Notes: generated by a model not told the origin, from the sequence alone. Numbered from the stretch's first letter, positions 1 to 8,567 are shown. The stretch is DNA of 64,000 bases from Streptomyces sp. SID13726 (GCF_010548375.1 NZ_JAAGLY010000030.1:1-64000); one strand, 5' to 3'. Numbers and translations: made by a program.

Positions 1-945
1 CCCTCGGTCCACGCCGCTCCGACGGTCGCCGGGGCCACTCCGCCCGCGCCCGCCGCGCCGACGAGCCCGCAGACGTTCACCCCACCCGGAGCGCCCCCGG
101 CGGGGGGCCAGTACGCACCCCCCGGCGCACCCGCGGGCCAGTTCACGCCCCCGGGCGCACCCGCGGGCCAGTTCACGCCCCCGGGCGCCGTCCCCGGACA
201 GTTCGCGCCCCCCGGCGCGCCCGGTGCCTTCCCCGGTCAGGCGCAGCCCTTCGGCGGCGGCACCCAGCTCGCCCCCGTGCCGCCGGAGGCGAACGTCCGG
301 GTCGTGCTGACGAAGTACGCGGAAGCCCCCGTCGGCGACCGCTGGACGGAGCAGAACGCCAACCTGGTGCGGGCCACCCTCACCAAGGACGCGCCCATCC
401 TCGCCAAGCAGGGCAGCATGGTCGCCTACCAGGGCGACATCGACTTCGCCCACAAGGGCTCGGGCCTGCTCGGCAAGCTCACCGGCGCCCTCACCGGCCA
501 GGGCATGTCCCTGATGCGCTGCACCGGCAACGGCGAGGTGTTCCTCGCCGACGAGGCCAGCCGGGTCTTCGTGATCCGCCTCCAGGGCGAGCAGCTCTAC
601 ACCAGCGCCCAGGGTGTGCTGGCCTTCGACGAGACCCTGGAGACCGAGGTCCGCCGCATCGAGGGGGCGGGACTGCCCGGCGGGGGCTTCTTCAGCATGC
701 TCTTCTCCGGCACCGGAGCGGTCGTCGTCAAGACGCGCGGTGTGCCGGTCGTCCTCCCGGTCGGCGCGGCCACCTATGTCGACGGCAACGCCGTGATCGC
801 CTGGTCCGCCGGTGCGCAGGCGGTCACCACGACCTCGCTCAGGCTGCGTCGCTCCGGGTACGCCCGGCAGACCACCGAGGCCGTGAACCTCCAGTTCCGC
901 GGCGCGCCAGGCAACTTCGTCGTCGTACAGCCCTTCGAGGTGTGA
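1..945 (+). CDS. AIM24-family protein with Pro/Gly-rich linker (5' end outside window)
   Basis: The reading frame is open from base 1, so the true start lies upstream. What is visible is a linker of about 95 residues rich in Pro, Gly, Ala and Gln, with a repeated PPGAPAGQFT-type decapeptide, followed by an AIM24-like beta-sandwich domain of about 220 residues (LAKQGSMVAYQG near its start, FVVVQPFEV at the end). Linker plus AIM24 is often preceded by a TerD domain in Streptomyces, so the missing part may be TerD-like; that is inference. It is followed 4 bp later by a second and then a third AIM24 gene, forming an operon. The function of AIM24 proteins in actinobacteria is not established. The ATG at 277 would remove only the linker and is unlikely to be the start. 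Confidence 0.85.
   Translation, partial: PSVHAAPTVAGATPPAPAAPTSPQTFTPPGAPPAGGQYAPPGAPAGQFTPPGAPAGQFTPPGAVPGQFAPPGAPGAFPGQAQPFGGGTQLAPVPPEANVRVVLTKYAEAPVGDRWTEQNANLVRATLTKDAPILAKQGSMVAYQGDIDFAHKGSGLLGKLTGALTGQGMSLMRCTGNGEVFLADEASRVFVIRLQGEQLYTSAQGVLAFDETLETEVRRIEGAGLPGGGFFSMLFSGTGAVVVKTRGVPVVLPVGAATYVDGNAVIAWSAGAQAVTTTSLRLRRSGYARQTTEAVNLQFRGAPGNFVVVQPFEV
30..230. repeat. In-gene tandem repeat coding a Pro/Gly/Gln-rich linker
   Basis: A unit of about 30 bp encoding PPGAPAGQFT is repeated. The copies at 121-150 and 151-180 differ at only two positions, and more diverged copies lie on both sides. It encodes the flexible linker of the first gene and could vary in length between strains. Confidence 0.75.
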
Positions 946-949
946 GGCC

Positions 950-1627
950 ATGGACTCCCAGACTCTGAGTGCGCACCGCGCCGCCGCGACCGGCGTCCGC
1001 ATGAGTGTGCACAGCTCCAAGACGCTCAAGGTCACCATGGTCACCGGCCAGGATCTGATCGCCAAGGCCGGCTCGATGATCGCCTACGACGGCTATGTGC
1101 AGTTCGACGGGGCGCCCGCGAGCGTCCGCCGTTCCGCCGAGGAGATGGTCACCGGCGAGGGCGGCCGGCTGATGCTGGCCCGCGGTGACGGCGACCTCTA
1201 CCTGGCCGACTACGGCGGCGACATCCTCGTCCTGCACCTGAACGGCGAGGCGCTGTCGGTCAACGGCGCCACGCTCCTCGCCTGCGACGCCTCGCTGGAA
1301 CTGAAGATCGAGCCCGTGAAGGGCCTCGCCAAGCTGTCCGGCTCGGGACTGACCAACCTGGTCGTCAAGGGCACCGGCTGGGTCGCGCTGGTCAGCCGGG
1401 GCATCCCGATGGCCCTGGACTGCGCCGAGCGCGAGACCTACGTCGACCCGGACGCCCTCGTCGCCTGGACCACCGGCATGGAGATGAAGGCCCGCCGCAC
1501 CATCAAGGCGAGCGCCCTCATCGGCCGGGGCAGCGGCGAGGCCTTCCAGATCGGCTTCAAGGGGCAGGGCTTCGTCGTCGTCCAGCCGAGCGAGGACACC
1601 GGCGACCGATTCAAGATCCGGGGCTGA
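950..1627 (+). CDS. AIM24-family protein
   Basis: This 225-residue protein is an AIM24-type beta-sandwich without linker. It shares with its neighbours the pattern KAGSMIAYDGYVQF, MLARGDGDLYLADYG, a central GSGLTNLVVKGTGWVAL strand and the terminal GQGFVVVQPSE. The ATG at 950 follows a GAGG-type ribosome binding site and starts 4 bp after the previous stop, so co-translation is likely. There is no signal peptide or membrane segment. The first 20 residues are not part of the domain, and an in-frame ATG near 1001 is an alternative start. The role is unknown; TerD/AIM24 operons are usually discussed in connection with tellurite or general stress, which the sequence alone does not show. Confidence 0.85.
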   Translation: MDSQTLSAHRAAATGVRMSVHSSKTLKVTMVTGQDLIAKAGSMIAYDGYVQFDGAPASVRRSAEEMVTGEGGRLMLARGDGDLYLADYGGDILVLHLNGEALSVNGATLLACDASLELKIEPVKGLAKLSGSGLTNLVVKGTGWVALVSRGIPMALDCAERETYVDPDALVAWTTGMEMKARRTIKASALIGRGSGEAFQIGFKGQGFVVVQPSEDTGDRFKIRG

Positions 1628-1646
1628 GGGGAGCACCAGGCACATC

Positions 1647-2384
1647 ATGCACAGCACACTCTTCGCACACGTCCCGGTCGAGTCGACCGGGCGCTACACC
1701 CTCCAGAACCCGCAGCTCCTGAAGACCGACGTCACCCAGGGCAGCAGCCCGGTGCTGGCCCGGCAGGGCGCCATGGTGGCCTTCGAGGGCCAGGTCGAGT
1801 TCGACAGCCAGTACCGCAACCGCAGCTGGCGCAACGTCGAGCGGATGACCGGCGAGGGCCTCGACCTCATGCGCTGTAAGGGCAACGGCATCGTCTACCT
1901 GGCCAACGTCGCCCAGCATCTGCACATCATGGAGGTCGGCAGCGGGATCACCGTCGACAGCTCCTACGTCCTGGCCTTCGACGGCTCCCTCGGCGTCGGC
2001 ATCGTCGCGGTGGACAGCGCCGTCGAGGTGGCCGCCGCGGGCGCCTACAACCTGGAGCTGTCCGGCTCCGGGCAGGTCGTCCTGATGACCTCGGGCGAAC
2101 CGCTGGTCCTGGAGGTGGGACCGGACAAGAACGTCTGTGTCGACTCCGACGCCGTCATCGCCTGGTCCACGTCCCTGCGCACCCAGCTCCAGGCGCCCAC
2201 CTCCACCTCCGGAGTCTGGCGCCGGCGGGGCACCACCGGCGAGGGCTGGGAGATGCACTTCGGCGGCACCGGCCACGTCCTGGTCCAGCCCAGCGAACTC
2301 CTTCCGCCGCAGGGCATGCGCAACGGCGGGATGCTCGGCCAGTTCGGCATGCGCGGCAACTCCCTCGGGGGCAGCAACAGCTAG
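1647..2384 (+). CDS. AIM24-family protein, third copy
   Basis: This 245-residue member of the AIM24 triplet has ARQGAMVAFEGQVEF near residue 40, DLMRCKGNGIVYLANV, and HFGGTGHVLVQPSE near the end, followed by a short Gly/Met/Asn-rich tail. It lies 19 bp after the previous gene, and a strong hairpin begins 2 bp after its stop, so it closes the operon. Three diverged paralogues in a row suggest the products form a hetero-oligomer or that each has a different partner; this is inference. Confidence 0.85.
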   Translation: MHSTLFAHVPVESTGRYTLQNPQLLKTDVTQGSSPVLARQGAMVAFEGQVEFDSQYRNRSWRNVERMTGEGLDLMRCKGNGIVYLANVAQHLHIMEVGSGITVDSSYVLAFDGSLGVGIVAVDSAVEVAAAGAYNLELSGSGQVVLMTSGEPLVLEVGPDKNVCVDSDAVIAWSTSLRTQLQAPTSTSGVWRRRGTTGEGWEMHFGGTGHVLVQPSELLPPQGMRNGGMLGQFGMRGNSLGGSNS

Positions 2385-2385
2385 C

Positions 2386-2430
2386 CATGGGTAAGGGGCG
2401 CCCACTGTTGCAGGGCGCCCCTTACCCATG
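2386..2430. terminator. Bidirectional terminator between convergent genes
   Basis: A perfect 18-bp inverted repeat with a 9-nt loop fills the gap between the AIM24 operon (ending 2384) and the Nudix gene (ending 2434). It can stop transcription from both sides. Confidence 0.9.
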
Positions 2431-2433
2431 CGC

Positions 2434-2955
2434 TCACAGCCTCGCGCGCGTCGCTTCCAGCAGTCGTACGACCGACTCGTCCGCCACGGATGCCACCTCG
2501 TCGTAGGCGAACCACTGGACGTCCAGCGACTCGTCGCTGATCGACTCCACGGCGCCGGGCGGGGCGAGAGCCGCGTACTGGACGTCGAAGTGGCAGTTGC
2601 ACGGCGGCGGGATCGGGTGCCGGTCAAGGCGCACCGGGCCGCCCGGCAGCAGGGTCAGCCCCGCTATACCGGACTCCTCGGTCGCCTCGCGCAGAGCCGC
2701 GGCCGCCAGGGAGGAGTCGGCCGACTCGCAGTGGCCACCCATCTGGAGCCACATGCGCAGCTTCTTGTGGAGGGTCAGCAGTACTCGGCCGCGCTCTGGG
2801 TCGATCACCAGCGCACTGGCGGTGACATGGCCCGCGTGGCACGCCTTCCACACGCCGTCCGGGTGTGCGGCGAGATGGTCCAGATAGGCCTGGCACAGCT
2901 CGTCCTGGCCCTCGTACCCCTTCAGCACAAGGACCGCGTCGTCACGCAGGCTCAC
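2434..2955 (-). CDS. Nudix hydrolase
   Basis: A 173-residue cytosolic Nudix protein. The Nudix box is complete at about residues 73-97 (GGHCESAD...REATEESGI), with the metal-binding REATEE core. The GTG start overlaps the stop of the upstream metalloprotease-like gene by 4 bp (GTGA), so the two are translationally coupled. The substrate, a nucleoside diphosphate linked to some other group, cannot be told from sequence. Confidence 0.9.
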   Translation of the reverse strand: MSLRDDAVLVLKGYEGQDELCQAYLDHLAAHPDGVWKACHAGHVTASALVIDPERGRVLLTLHKKLRMWLQMGGHCESADSSLAAAALREATEESGIAGLTLLPGGPVRLDRHPIPPPCNCHFDVQYAALAPPGAVESISDESLDVQWFAYDEVASVADESVVRLLEATRARL

Positions 2956-4376
2956 TCGGTGTCGTCGTCCTTCTTCAGGTCGGGCTTCCCGGCGGAGCCG
3001 TCCGCCGCCTCCCCGAGCATCTTGTCCAGCTCCGAGAAGTCCAGCTGCTCGCGGTGCACGAAGCCGTCCGGGTCGTCCAGGTCGGAGGCGGTCGGCAGCA
3101 TGTCCGGGTGGGCCCACAGGCCGTCGCGGCCGTCGACACCGCGCGCGTCGGTGAGCGAGGCCCACAGGCGGGAGGCGTCGCGCAGCCGGCGCGGACGCAG
3201 CTCCAGGCCGATCAGGGTGGCGAAGGTCTGCTCGGCGGGGCCGCCCGAGGCGCGCCGTCGGCGCAGGGTCTCGCGCAGCGCGTCGGCGGACGTCAGACGG
3301 GGCTTCGCGGCCGCGTGCACCACCGCGTCCACCCAGCCCTCCACGAGCGCCAGAGCCGTCTCCAGACGGGCCAGGGCCGCCTTCTGCTCGGGAGTGTCCT
3401 CCGGCTGGAACATGCCCTGCTGAAGGGCGTCCTGGAGCTGCTCGGGGTTCTGCGGGTCGAACTGGCCGACCACGTCCTCCAGCTTGGCGGTGTCGACCTT
3501 GATCCCGCGCGCGTAGCCGTCGACCGCGCCGAACAGGTGCGAGCGCAGCCACGGCACGTGCGCGAAGAGGCGCTGGTGGGCGGCCTCGCGCAGGGCGAGA
3601 TACAGCCGCACCTCCTCCTTGGACACGCCGAGGTCCTTGCCGAACGCCTCGATGTTCGCCGGCAGCAGGGCGGCCCGCCCGGCCGGGCCCAGCGGCAGGC
3701 CGATGTCGGTGGAGCCGACGACCTCGCCCGCCAGAGTGCCGACGGCCTGCCCGATCTGGGAGCCGAACATGGCGCCGCCCATCGAGCGCATCATGCCGAT
3801 CAGCGGGCCCGCCATGGCCTGCATCTCCTCGGGCAGCACATCGCCCATGGCGGTGCCGACCCGCTCGGCGACCGGGTCGACGAGCTCCTTCCACGCGGGC
3901 AGGGTCGCCTCGACCCACTCCGCGCGCGACCACGCCACCGCGGAGCCCGCGCCGGACGGCAGGGACGTCGCGTCGTCGAGCCACAGGTCCGCCAGGCGTA
4001 CGGCCTCCTCGACCGCGGTGCGGTCGGCGGGACCGACGCTCGCGTCCTTGGTGCCGTCCGAGGTGCCCTGGGACACCGTCTGGCGGGCGATCTGCTTGGC
4101 CATGTCCCAGTTCACCGGGCCGCCCTCGTACGAGAGCATCTGGCCCAGCTGCTGGAAGGCGGCGCCCAGGTCGTTGGGGTTCAGTGATCCGAACATGGCG
4201 GCGAGCGGATTGTCCGCGCCGGGGCCGCCAAAGCCTCCGGCGCCGGGCAGCCCGCCGAAACCGAACGGGTTGTTCGGTCCCTGACCACCACCGCTCTGCT
4301 GGTCCTTCTTCTTGCCCTCGTCGCCGTCGTCCGGCTCCTCCGGCGGAAGGCCGAATCCGAATGGGGTGTCACTCAC
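2952..4376 (-). CDS. DUF2342 / zinc-dependent metalloprotease family protein
   Basis: A 474-residue member of the actinobacterial DUF2342 (zincin-like, COG5282) family. The first 60 residues are disordered and rich in Gly, Pro, Asn, Glu and Lys; the helical domain follows. Where a zincin HExxH would be expected the protein has R-E-A-A-H at residues 263-267, so the first metal ligand is not a His. The GTG start at 4376 is preceded by GAGGA and gives the family's usual N-terminus (SDTPFGFG). It is coupled to the downstream Nudix gene. Protease activity is a family label rather than something the sequence demonstrates. Confidence 0.85.
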   Translation of the reverse strand: MSDTPFGFGLPPEEPDDGDEGKKKDQQSGGGQGPNNPFGFGGLPGAGGFGGPGADNPLAAMFGSLNPNDLGAAFQQLGQMLSYEGGPVNWDMAKQIARQTVSQGTSDGTKDASVGPADRTAVEEAVRLADLWLDDATSLPSGAGSAVAWSRAEWVEATLPAWKELVDPVAERVGTAMGDVLPEEMQAMAGPLIGMMRSMGGAMFGSQIGQAVGTLAGEVVGSTDIGLPLGPAGRAALLPANIEAFGKDLGVSKEEVRLYLALREAAHQRLFAHVPWLRSHLFGAVDGYARGIKVDTAKLEDVVGQFDPQNPEQLQDALQQGMFQPEDTPEQKAALARLETALALVEGWVDAVVHAAAKPRLTSADALRETLRRRRASGGPAEQTFATLIGLELRPRRLRDASRLWASLTDARGVDGRDGLWAHPDMLPTASDLDDPDGFVHREQLDFSELDKMLGEAADGSAGKPDLKKDDDTE

Positions 4377-4567
4377 GGGATTCCTCGGCTGGTAAGGCCA
4401 CCGGTTGCCTCCGGTGGCGCGGCTGCCCGATAACACCACCCAGCGTAGACACCGCGGGCGGTTCGGGCCTCGGTGCTCCGCCGACTCGCGGCCTGCGGCA
4501 GGATGGATGCCACCTGGTACGTACGCGTCACTCGCGTTCTACTGAAGACAACCGCTGGAGACGCCCG

Positions 4568-5683
4568 GTGAGTTCCCCTGATCCACAGGTTCGCGCAGCG
4601 CGAAACCAGTCAACCGGTCCCGGAGTGCGCGGGCCCGTCGTCGCGGTGACCGGTGCCGCGTCGGGCATCGGCGCACTGCTCACCGAGCGGCTCGCCGCGT
4701 CGGAGGAGATCAAGCAGGTCATCGCGCTGGACGAGCGGCGGGGCGAGTGCGCCGCGGCGCAGTGGCACATCCTGGACGTGCGGGATCCGGCCATCGCGGA
4801 GAAGCTGCGCGGCGCCGACGTCGTCGTGCATCTGGCGCTCGACCTCGATCTGGAGACCGACCCGGCCGCCCGCACGGCGTACAACGTCCGCGGGACGCAG
4901 ACCGTGCTGACCGCCGCCGCGGCCGCGGCGGTGCACCGGGTCGTGCTGTGCACGTCGGCCATGGTCTACGGCGCGCTGCCGGACAACGAACTGCCGCTCT
5001 CGGAGGACGCCGAGCTGCGGGCCACCGCGGAGGCGACCGGGGTCGGCGACCTGCTGGAGATCGAGCGGCTGGCCCGCCGGGCGCCCAGGGCGCATCCGGG
5101 GCTCAACGTCACCGTGGTGCGCCCCGGTGTGCTGGTCGGCGGCGGCACCGACACCGCTCTGACCCGGTACTTCGAGTCGCCCCGGCTGCTGGTGGTGGCC
5201 GGGTCCCGGCCCGCCTGGCAGTTCTGCCACGTCGAGGACCTGTGCAGCGCTCTGGAGTACGCCGTTCTCGAGAAGGTCGACGGGGAGCTGGCCGTCGGGT
5301 GCGACGGGTGGCTGGAGCAGGAGGAGATCGAGGAGCTCAGCGGGATCCGGCGGATGGAGCTGCCGTCGGCGGTCGCGCTGGGGGCGGCGGCCCGGCTGCA
5401 CCGGATCGGCCTGACGCCGTCTCCCGCGGGCGACCTCGCGTACACGATGTATCCCTGGGTGGTGAGCGGGAGCCGGCTGCACGACGCCGGGTGGCGGCCG
5501 CGGTGGAGCAACGAGGAAGTGCTCGCCGAGCTGCTGGAGGAGGTCTCCGGGCGGCACACCGTCGCCGGGCGGCGGCTGGGGCGGAAGGACGCGACGGCGG
5601 CGGGTGCGGCCGGAGCTACGGTCGCGCTGCTGGGTGCGGCGGCGGTCGTACGGCGGGCTCGGAAGGCGCGGCGGCGGATCTGA
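4568..5683 (+). CDS. NAD-dependent epimerase/dehydratase (extended SDR)
   Basis: A 371-residue Rossmann-fold protein. The nucleotide-binding motif is VTGAASGIGA at about residues 28-37, and a conserved RPGVLVGGG segment occurs in the middle. The C-terminus carries an Ala-rich hydrophobic stretch followed by an Arg/Lys-rich tail (about residues 340-371), which suggests membrane association. A GTG start at 4568 follows GGAG. The substrate is unknown; sugar-nucleotide or lipid-linked substrates are typical of the family. Confidence 0.85.
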   Translation: MSSPDPQVRAARNQSTGPGVRGPVVAVTGAASGIGALLTERLAASEEIKQVIALDERRGECAAAQWHILDVRDPAIAEKLRGADVVVHLALDLDLETDPAARTAYNVRGTQTVLTAAAAAAVHRVVLCTSAMVYGALPDNELPLSEDAELRATAEATGVGDLLEIERLARRAPRAHPGLNVTVVRPGVLVGGGTDTALTRYFESPRLLVVAGSRPAWQFCHVEDLCSALEYAVLEKVDGELAVGCDGWLEQEEIEELSGIRRMELPSAVALGAAARLHRIGLTPSPAGDLAYTMYPWVVSGSRLHDAGWRPRWSNEEVLAELLEEVSGRHTVAGRRLGRKDATAAGAAGATVALLGAAAVVRRARKARRRI

Positions 5684-5711
5684 GACGGTCGTACGGCGGC
5701 TGCGGGCCCGT

Positions 5712-5757
5712 GGGGGCTGGTCGCGCCCGCGCGGCGGAGCCGTGAATCGGTACAGCT
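5712..5757. repeat. Dispersed intergenic GC-rich repeat, copy 1
   Basis: The sequence GGCTGGTCGCGCCCGCGCGG followed by a GGAGCCGTGAATCGGTACAG-like part resembles the segments at 22721-22775, 42181-42214 and 52434-52469. It lies just after a gene 3' end. It looks like a REP-type element of Streptomyces. Confidence 0.6.
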
Positions 5758-5852
5758 GGTGGGCCCACTGTGCGAGTCTCCAAACGCGCACACGCGTGTG
5801 CCGGGCGATAGCGCTATTCCGACCGACAGCGGGATTGCGGCACGATGGACGC

Positions 5853-6314
5853 ATGGCACCCACCAACGACCATCCCGGCGAGCAGGCCGCGCAGGATCCC
5901 ATCAAGCTCATCGGCATCCGTGAGACCCCGCTCTCCCTCGACGAGGTCTTCCGGGCGGTCGGGGACGACGCCGCCGGTGGGACCGCGCTGTTCGTCGGGA
6001 CCGTGCGCAATCACGATGGGGGAGCCGACGTCGACAGGCTCGGGTACTCGTGCCACCCCAGTGCCGAGGCCGAGATGCGGCGGGTCGCCGAGAAGGTCGT
6101 CGCGGAGTTCCCGGTGCGGGCGCTCGCCGCCGTGCACCGGGTGGGGGATCTCGAGGTCGGGGACCTGGCCGTGGTCGTCGCCGTTTCCTGCCCTCATCGG
6201 GGAGAGGCGTTCGAGGCCTGCCGGAAGCTGATCGACGATCTCAAGCATGAGGTGCCGATCTGGAAGCACCAGACGTTCTCTGACGGTACGGAGGAATGGG
6301 TCGGCGCCTGCTGA
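5853..6314 (+). CDS. moaE: Molybdopterin synthase catalytic subunit MoaE
   Basis: A 153-residue protein that matches MoaE throughout: GTVRNHDGG near residue 51, the HRVGDLEVGD block, and the C-terminal VPIWKHQ segment with the catalytic-site lysine. MoaE converts cyclic pyranopterin monophosphate to molybdopterin using sulfur from the MoaD thiocarboxylate. No moaD is adjacent, so the partner must be elsewhere. The ATG at 5853 starts the domain about 17 residues before the first conserved strand. Confidence 0.93.
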   Translation: MAPTNDHPGEQAAQDPIKLIGIRETPLSLDEVFRAVGDDAAGGTALFVGTVRNHDGGADVDRLGYSCHPSAEAEMRRVAEKVVAEFPVRALAAVHRVGDLEVGDLAVVVAVSCPHRGEAFEACRKLIDDLKHEVPIWKHQTFSDGTEEWVGAC

Positions 6315-6448
6315 ACCCTTCCTCCACCCCTCCGGTTGCGTAACCGCACCCCTGGTACGAGCGTTGTCAGTGCGGATGGTTAATCTGCTGATCAGTCAGA
6401 TTTTCGCGGTCGCCCAGCGGTCGCTCGTGCGTGGGGTCGGAGGTCGTC

Positions 6449-6607
6449 ATGGGGGCGCTCGTCTGGTTGTTGATTCCGTTCCTGGCGGCGGTCGCCGCCG
6501 GTCTGTGGGGCAGTTGGGCCAACCGCACCCGCAAGGTCCGCAGCGACGGCCCCGAACTCGACGGATACGCCCGGTTCCGCGCCGCCATGGAGAAGTCGCA
6601 CTCCTGA
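6449..6607 (+). CDS. Small single-pass membrane protein
   Basis: A 52-residue open frame with a textbook GGAGG five bases before the ATG. Residues 3-21 form one hydrophobic helix (LVWLLIPFLAAVAAGLWG), followed by a basic segment and a short soluble tail rich in Arg, Asp and Glu. It sits between moaE and the PDZ protease gene. The good ribosome site and typical third-position GC support a real gene. The function is unknown. Confidence 0.75.
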   Translation: MGALVWLLIPFLAAVAAGLWGSWANRTRKVRSDGPELDGYARFRAAMEKSHS

Positions 6608-6643
6608 CGATGGTCTGACAGGAGCGTCCCGTACTGTCGTGCC

Positions 6644-7738
6644 ATGCCACGCCGCACCGCGACGATGCTCGCCTCGACCCTGATGCTGATCGCGCTCCTG
6701 TGCGCGGGAGTCCTCATCAACGTCCCCTACTCCGAGATGTCACCGGGCCCCACGGTGAACACCCTCGGGGACCACGGCGGCGAGCCGGTGCTCCAGATCT
6801 CCGGGCGCAAGACGTATCCGGCGAGCGGTCACCTGAACATGACCACCGTCCGGGTCACCAGCGCCGACTACAAGATGAACCTCGTCGAGGCCGTCTACGG
6901 CTGGCTCGCGCACGACAACAAGGTCGTCCCGCACGACACGCTCTACCCGGACGGCAAGACCGAGGAGCAGTCGACCCAGGAGAACGCCGAGGAGTTCAGC
7001 CAGTCCCAGGAGAGCGCCAAGGTCGCCGCCCTGAAGGAGCTGAAGGTCCCGGTGCAGTCCTGGGTGATCGTCTCGACCGTCGTCAAGGACTCCCCGGCCG
7101 AGGGCAAGCTGCACGCCGGTGACGTGATCAAGGACGTCGACGGTACGACGGTGAAGGCGCCGGAGGACGTCGCCAAGCTGGTGACCAAGCACAAGCCCGG
7201 CGAGGACGTCGTCTTCACGATCGTGCCCGCCAAGGAGCAGGCCGCCGCCGAGAAGGCGAACCGGGCGGCGACCAGGACCGAGAAGATCACGATCACCACC
7301 AGGACGTCCGACGACACCGGTGAGAAGCGGGCCATCGTCGGGATCGCCGCCGGGACCGACCACACCTTCCCGTTCACCATCGACATCAAGCTCGCCGACG
7401 TCGGCGGCCCGAGCGCCGGCCTGATGTTCGCGCTCGGCATCTACGACAAGCTCACCCCGGGCAGCCTGACCGGCGGCAAGTTCGTCGCCGGCACCGGCAC
7501 GATCGACGACGACGGCAAGGTCGGCCCGATCGGCGGCATCGAGATGAAGACGGTCGGAGCGCGCGACAAGGGCGCGCAGTACTTCCTGACGCCCGCCGAC
7601 AACTGCGCGGCCGCCGCCGAGGACACCCCGAGCGGGCTCACCCTGGTCAAGGTGAACACCATCGACGACGCCCTCGGCGCGCTCAAGGACATCCGCGAGG
7701 GGAAGACCTCCGACCTGCCGAAGTGCACGAAGAGCTAG
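6644..7738 (+). CDS. PDZ-domain Lon-type (S16) serine protease, YlbL family
   Basis: This 364-residue protein has an N-terminal membrane anchor (residues 10-27), an extracytoplasmic PDZ domain (about 140-200) and a Lon-type proteolytic domain. The catalytic dyad is visible as Ser257 in GGPSAGL and Lys302 in GGIEMKTVGA. This is the architecture of the YlbL family of membrane-tethered proteases with no ATPase. The stop codon TAG forms part of a CTAG that is duplicated on the far side of the element at 7739-7951. Confidence 0.92.
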   Translation: MPRRTATMLASTLMLIALLCAGVLINVPYSEMSPGPTVNTLGDHGGEPVLQISGRKTYPASGHLNMTTVRVTSADYKMNLVEAVYGWLAHDNKVVPHDTLYPDGKTEEQSTQENAEEFSQSQESAKVAALKELKVPVQSWVIVSTVVKDSPAEGKLHAGDVIKDVDGTTVKAPEDVAKLVTKHKPGEDVVFTIVPAKEQAAAEKANRAATRTEKITITTRTSDDTGEKRAIVGIAAGTDHTFPFTIDIKLADVGGPSAGLMFALGIYDKLTPGSLTGGKFVAGTGTIDDDGKVGPIGGIEMKTVGARDKGAQYFLTPADNCAAAAEDTPSGLTLVKVNTIDDALGALKDIREGKTSDLPKCTKS

Positions 7739-7955
7739 GGCCTGTCGTTTGGATCAGGCCGGCTGTGAGAAGCGGTGTGTCCTGGCCAACCTGAGCGGGG
7801 TCTGGTGCGTGCAGCTGCAAGGCGGAGGAGGGAGTCGACGCGGAGCGTCGGCGAGTGACGACAACGCGGCTGGGGGTCCCCCCGCGCCTTTAAGGCTGTG
7901 GGGGAGTGCGTGCCAGGGCCCGCGAGGCCGGACTGATCCAAACGACAGGCCCTAG
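7735..7955. mobile_element. MITE-like element with 24-bp terminal inverted repeats and CTAG duplication
   Basis: The segments 7735-7762 and 7928-7955 are inverted copies of each other over 28 bp with one mismatch. The outermost 4 bp are CTAG on both sides, as expected for a target-site duplication of IS5-related elements; the element proper would be 7739-7951. It contains no plausible coding frame, so it is non-autonomous. The left CTAG includes the stop codon of the protease gene, which is therefore intact. Inside are further short palindromes (for example around 7832-7850). Confidence 0.8.
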
Positions 7956-7964
7956 CCGCGAGGG

Positions 7965-8507
7965 CTACTCCTCGAAGGTCGCCGACAGTGCCTCCGCGAG
8001 ACCCGGGACCAGATCGCGGCCCGTGAGGACCTCCGTCGGGGAGTCCTTCTCGCGCAGCCGCAGGGCCGAGTCGCGGGCGCCGTCGCGCAGCACCGCGACC
8101 GTCATCCGGACCTCCTGGCGGTCCGGGTGCTCGGCGACCCACTTCGCCAGCCTGGCCTCGCTCAGCCCCTGCGGGACGGTCGCCTCGGCGGACGGCGGCA
8201 GCATCAGGCGCTCCACGGTGAGCGCGCAGCCGACGACCGCGTCGGGCCAGGCGATGGTGCCGAGGAACTCGTCGAGCGCCTTGCCCGCGGGAATCTCGTC
8301 CTGCTCGATGGGGGTCAGGGCCGAGGACTCCTGCCCGTCCTCCAGACCGAGCTGGCTCGCGAGAGCGGGTTCCTGGGTGCGCAGCCGGGCGGTGTCTACG
8401 AGGGCGAAGAGGCGAGCGGGCTGGTCCCAGCCGAGGCCGGAGGCGTACTCGTCGATCTCGAGTACGGCCCGGGTGAGCGGGCTCGCCGCCATGGGAGTGT
8501 TGGACAT
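7965..8507 (-). CDS. PPA1309 family protein
   Basis: A 180-residue soluble acidic protein of the actinobacterial PPA1309 family, with LTRAVLEIDEYASGLGWDQP near the N-terminus. It occurs next to the UPF0182 gene, as is usual in actinobacteria. The ATG at 8507 is chosen; a GTG two codons upstream (8513) is possible. The function is unknown. Confidence 0.85.
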   Translation of the reverse strand: MSNTPMAASPLTRAVLEIDEYASGLGWDQPARLFALVDTARLRTQEPALASQLGLEDGQESSALTPIEQDEIPAGKALDEFLGTIAWPDAVVGCALTVERLMLPPSAEATVPQGLSEARLAKWVAEHPDRQEVRMTVAVLRDGARDSALRLREKDSPTEVLTGRDLVPGLAEALSATFEE

Positions 8508-8541
8508 GGTCACAATCCTGCCTCGTTAGTCACCGGAATCG

Positions 8542-8567
8542 GGAACCGAGTAAACGGTGAGTAAGTT
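8542..8567 (+). promoter_or_regulatory. Possible ECF-type (SigR-like) promoter of the UPF0182 gene
   Basis: GGAAC at 8542-8546 and GTT at 8565-8567 are separated by 18 bp. This matches the GGAA(T/C)-N18-GTT form used by SigR and fits transcription starting about 100 bp before the ATG at 8673. It is a pattern match only. Confidence 0.35.

Noticed and set aside
121..180. Repeats considered as a CRISPR-like array
   Set aside because: The copies are adjacent without spacers and are in frame with the linker of a coding gene. No CRISPR array was seen in the window.
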